64,000 nucleotides of DNA, from NCBI GenBank assembly GCA_946406115.1, contig OX291553.1:5895001-5959000 (forward strand), read 5' to 3'. Position numbers and translations under genes: made by a program. The notes below the pieces were generated by a model. The model did no database searches, was not told the origin of the DNA, and was given only the letters and a program-made list of their open reading frames with translations. Positions 53,920 to 64,000 of the stretch are shown here, piece after piece (within the stretch, counting starts at the first letter, position 1; the number at the start of each line of letters is the position of its first letter). The DNA is from Apoda limacodes (lineage: Eukaryota > Arthropoda > Insecta > Lepidoptera > Limacodidae).

Positions 53920-54450
53920 GCAATTTTAACATCTCTATCGGCTACTAATATGCATGTATCGTCAGTGAACACATGTCATTTACATATAAAAAATATTTGG
54001 TGGGTCAAAGTATAGAACCATCTGCTGTTTCCTTTTGTGGTATTTATAGACACTGAAGCTATTGTTTAGTTTTACTGATGTGTTTCTATTATCATGATAG
54101 CTCTTAAACCACTCTAGAAGGGGGTCCTGTATTCCTGTTTGCCATAATTTTGAGATTTTTGAGAAATTTTAAAAGAGAGAAATAATTCAAAGTTTCAAAT
54201 GCCTTTCTAAAATCAATGAAATCAATATTTTTCATTCACATACTCGTTGATTTCATTGGTAAAGCGATACAATAGCTGAGTAGTAGTTTTATTTCTTTTG
54301 GAAACTGTATTGTCTTGTGTTAATTAAACTGTTATCATGTCAAGTGTTATCAACTACTTTGTCTATACATGATAAATTACTGATTGGTCCATAATTTTTT
54401 TAGTTAGTATAGCTACCTTTTTTGTAAATAGGTCTTATATAATACTGACG
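53920..54450 (-). pseudogene. Second LINE reverse-transcriptase remnant
   Basis: On the minus strand a heavily damaged reading runs from RPIYKKGSYT and ISNLSCIDKVVDN (about 54,340-54,440) through INTRQYSFQKK to VFTDDTCILVADRDVKIAQ (about 53,925-53,975), the order of a non-LTR RT with a TDDT-type catalytic box. The segment between is shortened. It abuts gypsy integrase sequence. Confidence 0.65.
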
Positions 54451-55110
54451 GTACCCCATGTCTAGCAAAAAGTTCTTTTATAGCATCTTAAGTAAGATTA
54501 TCTGTTAAATTTACTAACACTTGTATATCAACATATTTCCTATATGCATCCACTAATAGCATATATGACTTTCCCTTTAAGAAGAAAATATCTACAGACA
54601 CACTGTTATTGGTTCTTGTCTATTAGAATTTTGGTACATTTTACAATTTTCACAGTTATTAATACAATTCTCTATTTTTTTTATTCATTGATGGCCAAAA
54701 TATAACATTTCTGGCCATCGCCTTACATTTAACATTACCCATAGATGCATACTGCTAATATGTCGGTTATGAGAGATCTAGGAATAATTATTTGAGTAGG
54801 TACCTTTTAATAGTAGACCCTTACTTTCATTCAATTCATGCCTATAATCAAACTAAATTTTAGCTTCAGAATCCACTTCACATTAATTGTTAGACCATCC
54901 ACTTTTAATGTACGTTTAAACTATTTGCAACTGACAATCGTCACAAATAATTGTGTCATCAATAATTTACTTTTCTCTATCTTTTATCACTAGCATCAAA
55001 TTTACTAAAAACTAAAGCAACATGGGTTTCAATATTTGTATGATAGGCTCTTGATTTTTGTTGGAAATAATATCTACTCAGATGATCAGCCACAACATGC
55101 AAATCGCTTA
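54440..55110 (-). pseudogene. Ty3/gypsy Pol remnant (RNase H end to integrase)
   Basis: Minus-strand pieces in order: HVVADHLSRYY (end of RNase H, near 55,090), then AMARNVIFWPSMN and INNCENCKMYQ (zinc-binding part of integrase, about 54,640-54,730), followed by a core-like segment with YMLLVDAYRKYVDIQV and ELFARHGVPSV (about 54,450-54,610). Stops and frameshifts are frequent. No LTR recognised. Confidence 0.7.
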
Positions 55111-56745
55111 TCAGAAACCAGGCTATCTTGATTATCTTCAAATTAAGGGTTTCCAAAAATAGAAGAAACCGAATTCAACACGCAGCATTTGCGTGTGCGC
55201 GGCGAGAATGCGAAATTCCAATTTTTACGAAGTTTCAAGCAAAACTGAGTTCGTGTAGATGGCTCGTACAAATCATTAACACACGGCGGATAAGGCACTC
55301 TCTTACATCTTTTCATCGCGATAACGAAATACTCGCAAACCAGACGTCATAGGCTACCCCCAAATTAACACACAAACTAGCTAAATAGACTAGGGGCGGA
55401 TATCCACCACACCAAAATTTACTGATATATTCTCATAACATTCCTTTTCACTGTCTGCTTAAGTAAATGTGTTATATATGCCTAAACATACAATGAAGAA
55501 GCAAAGCGACTTGTTCTTCTTGTACTTTTTGGTAGCCCCAGATGCCGTTCTGTACAAACTGAATAGTTACATCTATTTTTTGTATCCTTCAGCAGTTAAA
55601 TCAATAAGATTTCCTGGAGGTTTCAGCCCAGATATTCTCACCATACTGATGTCGCTATTTACATCTTTTGACATATTTTTTTTTTTTGACAATCTTCACT
55701 TTTGCTTATAACTCGAATTTTTATTAGTATCCATGGCGCATATTTCGTACTTCAATAAGATACTTCGATTAATTAGGAAGTAGCAATAAAAGATAGCGCC
55801 CATTTAGTGTTCTAGGTAACTGTGCGCAGACGTCTCCGTACAACTAGATGGCGCTGATCACACAAACGTATTTCTATATGTACATCTACGTATTTCTATA
55901 CAAAGCTGCATCACTCTATGAAGTTTTCTAAGCTGCTCGCTAGCATATATATAAAATTCTCATGTCCTATCCTAGGACCCTCTTTTGGTCCCAGGCCCCG
56001 TAACGGGCAGAAAGTACTTTCTCGTTTCCAGACGGGTGTCCGAATCACCGCTTTACCGAGTCGCTAAAAATAAATAAAACTTTTGTTTTAATTTTTTGTT
56101 TTGTTGTAATAAATAAAAAATAAATAAAACATGCAGAAAAACAGATAATAAATTATATAGATCAGGAAGCAATTACTTTTTTCAAAACTTTAATGTACTA
56201 TTTTATTGTTTTTTTTTGACTTCGTTATGATTTTTTTATATATTTGCTCAGTCCCCATGGTATGTTGATTCCACCATTTGGAATTATACGTGCAAAATTT
56301 AAATTTGTCTTTAGTTTTTGCGTGAAGCTAGGACATATGGACATACTGACAAACTACACTAACAAGTTTGCTCACCACCCATGAAAAATAGCATAATAAT
56401 TTATAGCCGTGCAAAATTTTAACAGAATCTGTCCAAGTGTCCAGTACTTTTGGCGTGAAGCTTGGACATACATACAAATACACAGACCATAATTATATTA
56501 TATTTTAGATTCGGTATCAGTCGTAGATTACGCAGCAATTACTTTTTTTAAATCTTCAATGTACATTTTTGAATGTAATGATTTTTTTATAAATGTTAAG
56601 ATATCATGGAGCAACACGGTATCTGTATATTATCTACAAAGCCGCGGATATCCATAGATAAACTGTTAAAATCTTGGAAATTTTATTATAAACTTAAAAA
56701 TTTACATCTTTGTCATTAAGGTAAAACGAACAATTAATTACTATT
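55111..56745. other. Non-coding region with short dispersed repeats
   Basis: No gene. 56,310-56,480 carries a repeat (aattttaacagaatctgtcc, gcgtgaagcttggacatac) related in reverse to 19,140-19,390. 55,960-56,050 also looks repeat-derived. Confidence 0.5.
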
Positions 56746-58735
56746 TGTAAAAGTTATTTTTGTATAAAGTTGTTTTGATGCTTACGTGCGTTAAGGTTAT
56801 TTATAGTTTCTCGTCAAAATAATTTGCTATAAACTATTAGAAAAAAAGGAACACATACACAAAAAATAATAATAAAAAAAAGCATAAAAAAAAATTATTC
56901 TGAAATTAAAAACATCAAAATTAAACTTAATAAATAAACTGAAATTTATTCTTGCATGACTTAGAAGTATCCACTTACTGAGACTCGATGTGGTTGTTAC
57001 CTCCCTCTAAAGAACTGCAGTCCTCCTTCAGCAGGGACCTCAGATACTGTCAGGAATAGACAACTCTCGAGATCCTGAATGACACTGTAGCTCTAACACT
57101 ATTTTATGTCTTTTGTCACTGTCACTTTCAAAGTCCATAAAAGTGAATTATAACACTCGCGACGCGTTAAAAAAAATAATTAAAGGTACCTGTATAGTTT
57201 AGGGAAAGAATTGTTATATTTGACATATATAAATATTTTTTAAATTAAGGATTTTAACATACGAAGTCAACACGTCGAAACAGGAACCGGCGAACGCGAA
57301 AACCATCTTGTGCTCCTCTGATTTTAGACATAAAATAAGATCTAAGCGATTCATATACCAAAGATATATCTAGTTATAACTAAATATAGAAGTTTTTACC
57401 CTAACCGAACTTGTTTGGTCACACCAGCACTCCATATTACCAAACCCTTTCGGAAGTCAGAAGACAAGACTTCCCCATCAGAACCAGCTAGACAATCAAA
57501 CCATCCCTCCATACTGGAAATAAGTCTAAGCCTCCAAATCTCTCATTTACTTTTCCTTAGGCACATACTAGTCTCAAATCAACTTTCTTACAACCAATCG
57601 ATCCTGCATGAATCTTAGTTTTAAGATTTATTTTAGGTAATCTATAATTTTTGGTTGTAGATTAAGTGTGTTCTAGACATTAGGTTGCCTCGATATAATT
57701 AGACCTCCTCGTTTAAGTAGTCGACGATAAATAAACTACAGGTACAAAAATATCAAGAACCATTTCCACAGTGTATCCTCAATGTTTGATATGTGTTTAT
57801 CTAGACTTAGTCCAGATATAGTATGCCGTGAATCTGTAGCGAAGGACCATTAGCGAAGATCTTGTCTAGATCTCCATTCCGACTCAAACTCCATTGAACA
57901 CACAGATTTTGGCGTGTGAAATTGATGTTGTGAAGTGTAGTTTTAATTTAGTACTTTAGCAATTTTCTAGGACAAATAAAAATCTATCCGGATTGGACAA
58001 AATGTCATTATCGCAGAGCTGATAAATGGCTTTTATAATACCTTTGTCTTTGATTTAGATTCTTTCGTTTATTTGAAACTGAAAATAAATTGTCACCCCT
58101 CCGTAGTATAAAATTGAGTAGTAATTTAGATTACTCGTAGTTTAGATATGTAGTTGTGGAACTCGTAGATTTTCAGTGACAATTTTAAATTTAATTCAGT
58201 TCAAATTCAACTCTTACAAAGATAGTTGATGAAGACAAGGTAGAATCTTAAAGAAAAATAGGCTGAGCTGTATATCAAATTGTTTGTGAGTTCTAGAAAT
58301 TAGGTTGCCTCGATATAAATAGACTTCATCGTTTAAGTGGTCGATGCTAAATAAACTACAGGTCCAAAAATACCAAGAACCATTTCCAGAATGTATCCTT
58401 AATGTTTGATATGTGTTTATCTGGACTTATTCCAAATATAGTATGCCGTGAATCTGTAGCGAAGGACCGTTAGCGAAGATCTGGTCTAGATCTCCCTTCC
58501 GACTCAAACTCCATTGAACACACTGATTTTGGCGTGTGAATTTGTGTTGTGAAGTGTAGTTTTAAGAAATTTTATGTAATAAAAAAAAAAAAAATTAAGT
58601 TTAATGTAATTTTCAGTGACAATTATAAATTTAACTCAGATCAGCATTCTACTGTCATAGATATAGTTAATGAAGACAAGGTATAATAAAAAAAAAAATA
58701 GGCTGAGCTGTAAATTTAATTGTTTGTGTAACAAC
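56746..58735 (+). repeat. Long direct repeat, copy 1
   Basis: From tgtaaaagttatt at 56,746 the sequence matches 62,497 onward at a constant offset of 5,751 bp for at least 1.3 kb, including identical text around 57,415-57,618. Inside copy 1 a further tandem duplication is present: about 57,640-57,960 recurs diverged at about 58,290-58,570 (ttaggttgcctcgatata ... tggcgtgtgaa). No coding motif is visible. The repeats could be LTRs of a non-autonomous element or a segmental duplication. Confidence 0.85.
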
Positions 58736-61700
58736 TCAGTCAAACTTGCTAAAAGTATTATTTAGCTTATTAAAATCTAGTTCATTTTTGTAGGCTTTCA
58801 GTTACGTTAATTTTGAAAATAAAGTGTAACAATAAATATTTTTTAAAAACACATAAAACTCAAACATTTCACAAAACTCACACACTCTCCTTAACATAAA
58901 AGAAAATCAAGAAATATTGCCCTATCACCTTTGTTCTACAAAATTTTCCCATAAAAATAAAACCCGGCTAAAAAAAAATAACAGCCAGACTTAGAAAGTC
59001 TAGGTTACCTAGTTCTCCTAACAATCTATTAGACAACAAAATTAAAGAAAAACAGCTAAATTCTTTCTTGTCTGAAGAATAAGACAAAGAAAGACGAAAT
59101 CCTTGTGTTTCAGAAAATTACCCGGGAAAACGGGGATTTTAGCACTCTTGTAAATCTAAATAAAAAAAAAAAAAAAAAATTCCTACCTCTGAAAAAAAAA
59201 TTAAACCTTTTTTGAATCTATGTAACTTACACAATTTGTAACGTTTTCACTGTTTTAAAATAAAAAAAAATTAAGACACTTTTCAAGCCTTGACGGACAG
59301 GCTGATTTCTCGAATCGCTCAACGTGCAAGCTCTCCGATAGCCCGACAATTTTCCGTATTATACTAGACGTCTAAACTCAACGATAGTCTGACAATCTCC
59401 TCTGAAGTTCTCTTCTCAATCTTCCACAAAGCCTTTGGAGTCAATCCCTACTGTAATGCCATGGAAAAATACTGAACATCATACAAGTAAATTCTTTGTT
59501 TTCGAGTTCAATATTAAATTCTGGCTGCGATCTTTGTTTATATAAAAGCCCGCCAGAAAATCATGTCACCATGGAAACGTAGGCAAATGTAGTCCTTACA
59601 ATCACAACATTACAATCCAACACATTTGAAACAGAAGACATATACGTGTGGTAATTGCAACGTTCCCAATTTTACAGCCAGTATAAATTGGTTTATCCGC
59701 TGTTATACGCCTTACCCCCTTCTCTCCCTTAACTCGTCTACAAACAAAGGAAATATTTTGAGAACAATAAGGCCTTGTTTTAAGCTGCCGCCTAGCTTAA
59801 TACACCCCTGTACCCTTCTTTCCTCCGTTCCTCCAAATATAAACAATATTTACCACTGTCATGGTCAACACCACCGCACAGAAAAACAACTCTATTTATA
59901 TAAGGTTTGAATTTGTAGAAAAGACAAAGCTATAACATGGTAAATTCATTACTATGTGTGCTAGCGTAGCGTATGGTTTACACCATTTTGTCATATAAGC
60001 GTTATGCAAGTGTGAAATAGAACAGGAACAAATCCCACACGAGGGCACCAATCTTAATATAAACATAAGTTCGTGTACACTTCGTACCTCTGGGAACAAT
60101 GAGAAATAAACACTCCCGACTCAATTTTTTAAAACAAAGGCTACAATGAGAGTGCTGTCTGTTCAAATTACTGAGAAGTGTTTATTTTAATAAGTATAAA
60201 GTTTTGTACTTTGGTTAAAATTGAAGTAAATATTTTAAGTATAAAGTACAACCATACACTCGTTTTGCGAAATAAACTCTGTAGCAGAAAAATTCTGTTA
60301 CAGTCGCCAAGTATATAAGTCGGTATATGGATATAAATAAATGAGGAAACGAAACCCACAAAGACATATATACGGCGAAATATACTTTAATATACTCAAT
60401 AAACCCAATGTAAAATTTCTTCAAATAGATCCTTGAAAATTGTTTAATGCAATAAATCCAAATGAAATAATGATTTTTTATTCCAAAATGATACAAAAAT
60501 ATAATTGGGAGTAATAGCGAAATGAGCACTGCACTGCATCGAAATAAAAATAAATACAAAAACTCAGGTAAGAACCCTTTTTGATTTAGCCCAAAATACA
60601 CGATTCCAAAAGATCAAATAACAATGTAGCTAAAAATAACAATACAATACAGTAAAATCAAATATCACAGAGAAAGCAGTAGACATCAACATTCTGATTT
60701 CCATGTACGCCTTTTTGAAGAAGAAAAGGAAATTTTAGTGGCAAATGGCGCCAAACAATATTTTCATTATCACAAAGAATAATCCTCCTTTCAATTTCCG
60801 AAATTGTTTACCTTTAAAACATCGAAACAAAACAACACGTTCTCAAACATCACGAAGAAAACAACCACAGCAAGCAACAATTGCTTCAACAAAATCTGAG
60901 GTGCAATGTCATCTAAATTTCACAAAGAATTGTGCCGCGGAAAACAGTAGTGTACAAAAAACCATCCTGTACAAAAACAAAATTGTCACTGTCGCAGAAA
61001 AAAAAAATCCCGTAAAACCTTTGAATTAAACGCCTCAACAGCTGTGTTTCGTTCGCAACGAAATATAATTAATCCAAAATCGCCTTCCTCTTGAGACAAC
61101 CGCACGATTAGCTATTTTGTAGATGGAGACCTAACCCTCAATATTATCCGCTTGTTCGAACTCGATTCCCTACTAGATACTGTGTTGACTTGCCGACTCT
61201 TCAATAAACAATTGATGATACATGTCCGCCTCCGGAATAACCGACTTGTGGTATGTATCAAACACCACGTAAAAAAAAAGTTTAGTACGTTTTGAAAATT
61301 TAAGGTGATTTTCCGTCTTTACAGAGGAAAACTGTTACATTGTTAATCTATCCGCTGTATGTAACTGTGTCATGACGTCACTCGTCAAAGAAGTTTCTAC
61401 TTAGGTAAGTTGACAGAACGTAGATAAAATAAAACTTTCATTTTTATAACACCTATAAAACCTAAATATGAGTAGTTCCTAAAGTTTCAAAAATATATCA
61501 CTGAAATTACTACTAAGCAAAGCGTCGTCGTATTAACAATCTACGTTATCTACCATTTCTTCCTTAATCATTTTTAGAGGTTGACAAACCTTCAACAATA
61601 GTTTAAAATAAAAAAAAAGAAATACATGGTTCATCCATTAGTACCTCTCTAAATCTATAAAACCCCACCAAGATATGTTAAATCTAACTAGACACATTCT

Positions 61701-62496
61701 ACAAAAAAAAACTTATGTAAATATATAGGTATATAATGAAAGAGAACATGTATATACCTATCTACACGCATGTATCTACTATATACTTATGTATATATAA
61801 ATGTACCTATATACACCTGTTAAATTGCAAAACTCAAAATACGTTAAACCTATATATCAAATAAAAATGTTTAGGTGGAAATCAAGGTGTTCGAGACCTT
61901 TTTCCATCTGACATATTATTTCCTATAGGTATTCACTCGCACAGTCGTACACAAAGAAGTTAAAACAATAAAATAATCTATTTAATGCACATACCTAGTA
62001 TATTACTAAGATAGTTCAACAATACGTCTCCACTTATGTATACATTACTATGTAATTTAAATCAATTTTATCACAATCTCTACCTATTGTCAATATCCGA
62101 GATAAGCGACATGGTCATAAATTCAAAAAAAATTTAAGTCCCGAACTATCAATAGTTGCATAACCCGTTCCAAATGACATACATAAAATATATCTTTTTT
62201 TTGTTTTTTTTGTCCAGCAAAAGAAAAGCATCTAGGTTCCAAACTAATTCTAGACCTTTTTATAAGACCTAAAATAATAGATAATTCAAAATACTGTTCT
62301 AAAACAACTAATACTATTTTAGCCAAATGATTTTCGTCTAGTTAGAAAAGATCTAGGTTTTAGATTTTTCTATAGGAAATTTTGTTGTGTTTAATTATTG
62401 TAGTAACCTCTTTTGTTCATGATTTGGTAAGATCAAAGGGGTTTATTTACCTTCGATATTTTTAATGACCAAATACTGGTCACGCGGACCAAAATA
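58736..62496. other. Sequence between the long direct repeats, no coding motif
   Basis: About 3.8 kb of AT-rich sequence without recognisable gag, pol or other protein motifs on either strand; open frames such as 60,745-61,029 are low complexity and Asn/Lys/Thr-rich. A (ta)-rich, purine-pyrimidine alternating stretch lies at about 61,720-61,860. Confidence 0.5.
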
Positions 62497-64000
62497 TGTA
62501 AAAGTTATTTTTTTATAAAGTTGTTTCGATGCTTACGTGCGTTAAGGTTATTTATAATTTCTTGTCAAAATAATTTGCTATAAACTATTAGAAAAAAAGG
62601 AACACATACACAAAAAAAAATAATAAAAAAAAGCAAAAAAAAAACTTATTCTAAAATTAAAAACATCAAAATTAAACTAAATAAATAAACTTAAATTTAT
62701 TCATGCATGACTAAGTAGTATCCACTTACTGAGACTCGATGTGGTTGTTACCTCCCTCTAAAGAACTGCAGTCCTCCTTAAGCAGGGACCTCGGATACTG
62801 TCAGGAATAGACAACTCTCGAGATCCTGAATGACACTGTAGCTCTCACACTATTTTTTGTCTTTTGTCATTGTCACTTTCAAAGTCCATAAAAGTGAATT
62901 ATAACACTCGCGACGCATTAAAAAAAATAATTAAAGGTAACTGTATAGTTTAGGGAAAGAATTGTTATATTTGACATATATAAATATTTTTTAAATTAAG
63001 GATTTTAACATACGAAGTCAACACGTCGAAACAGGAACCGGCGAACGCCAAAACCATCTTGTGCTCCTCTGATTTTAGACATAAAATAAGATCTAAGCGA
63101 TTCATATACCAAAGATATATCTAGTTATAACTAGATATAGAAGTTTTTACCCTAACCGAACTTGTTTGGTCACACCAGCACTCCATATTACCAAACCCTT
63201 TCGGAAGTCAGAAGACAAGACTTCCCCATCAGAACCAGCTAGACAATCAAACCATCCCTCCATACTGGAAATAAGTCTAAGCCTCCAAATCTCTCATTTA
63301 CTTTTCCTTAGGCACATACTAGTCTCAAATCAACTTTCTTACAACCAATCGATCCTGCATGAATCTTAGTTTTAAGATTTATTTTAGGTAATCTATAATT
63401 TTTGGTTGTAGATTAAGTGTGTTCTAGACATTAGGTTGCCTCGATATAATTAGACCTCCTCGTTTAAGTAGTCGACGATAAATAAACTACATGTACAAAA
63501 ATATCAAGAACCATTTCCACAGTGTATCCTCAATGTTTGATATGTGTTTATCTAGACTTAGGACAGATATAGTATGCCATGAATCTGTAGCGAAGGACCA
63601 TTAGCGAAGATCTGGTCTAGATCTCCCTTCCGACTCAAACTCCATTGAACACACAGATTTTGGCGTGTGAAATTGATGTTGTAAAGTGTAGTTTTAATTT
63701 AGTACTTTAGCAATTTTCTAGGACAAATAAAAATCTATCCGGATTGGACAAAATGTCACTATCGCAGAGCTCATAAATTGCTTTTATAATACCTTTGTCT
63801 TTGATTTAGATTCTTTCGTTTATTGGAAACTGAAAATAAATTGTTGTTTAGTACTCTAGCAATTTTCTAGGACAAATAAAAATCTATCCGGATTGGACAA
63901 AATGTCATCATCGCAGAGCTCATAAATGGCTTTTATAATACCTTTGTCTTTGATTTAGATTCTTTCGTTTATTTGAAACTGAAAATAAATTGTCACCCCT
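62497..64000 (+). repeat. Long direct repeat, copy 2 (continues past the window)
   Basis: Matches copy 1 from its first base (tgtaaaagttattt). Near the end it contains its own tandem duplication of about 149 bp: tttagtact-tagcaattttc starts at 63,698 and again at 63,847. The window ends while the match is still running, so its full length is unknown. Confidence 0.85.

Noticed and set aside
57415..57618. 67-codon frame identical to 63,166-63,369
   Set aside because: Its conservation comes from the long direct repeat, not from coding constraint; composition and lack of motifs argue against a gene.
60168..60601. Hydrophobic minus-strand frames resembling membrane proteins
   Set aside because: Phe/Tyr/Ile-rich products of AT-rich DNA; two overlapping frames look alike in composition and neither has a family signature.
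60745..61029. 94-codon frame starting MAPNNIF
   Set aside because: Low-complexity Asn/Lys/Thr composition in AT-rich DNA, no recognisable domain.

Overview
The window looks like repeat-rich nuclear DNA of an insect, most likely a moth or butterfly. The evidence is AT-rich sequence with GT-AG introns, a retinol-dehydrogenase-like SDR gene, and many short dispersed repeats of the kind I know from Lepidoptera (about 1,560-1,830, 2,290-2,560, 16,130-16,260, 19,790-20,230 and 39,510-39,560). The assignment is inference. Almost all other coding sequence belongs to mobile elements.

Layout. 3.1-6.1 kb: a decayed LINE carrying a nested antisense LINE fragment with an 8-bp target duplication. 6.75-9.56 kb: a satellite with a 103-105 bp period that switches orientation near its right end. 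11.2-13.1 kb: a heat-shock-type promoter signature just upstream of a 5'-truncated Jockey-like LINE. 13.4-15.6 kb: a decayed hAT transposase. 17.3-21.5 kb: an inverted duplication with one intact and one broken SDR gene. 23.07-23.85 kb: a 189-bp tandem repeat built of four related subunits.

24,245-36,879 is a full-length Maverick/Polinton. It has long terminal inverted repeats, a perfect 6-bp target duplication (aaccag), a spliced gene of unknown function inside each inverted repeat, and on the minus strand PolB, packaging ATPase, integrase with chromodomain, penton-like and double-jelly-roll capsid proteins, a protease and three conserved proteins of unknown role. PolB has an extra 5' exon not evident from the main ORF. 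At least four core genes carry a frameshift, deletion or stop, although the two inverted repeats are nearly identical. The element sits 8 bases from the 5' splice site of a probable host exon.

About 39.6-48.4 kb holds a second, more compact and decayed relative. PolB and accessory genes on the plus strand converge on a virion block on the minus strand: a phospholipase A2 protein, protease, penton-like protein, double-jelly-roll capsid protein and an orphan. I find no integrase or packaging ATPase in it. This is the best candidate for an under-described system.

48.4-55.1 kb is a graveyard of other elements: an unclassified remnant, BEL/Pao, LINE and Ty3/gypsy pieces, and a 517-bp perfect hexanucleotide array. 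56.7-64 kb contains two long direct repeats 5,751 bp apart; the second runs off the window. Apart from the SDR gene and one probable exon, I see no convincing cellular gene.
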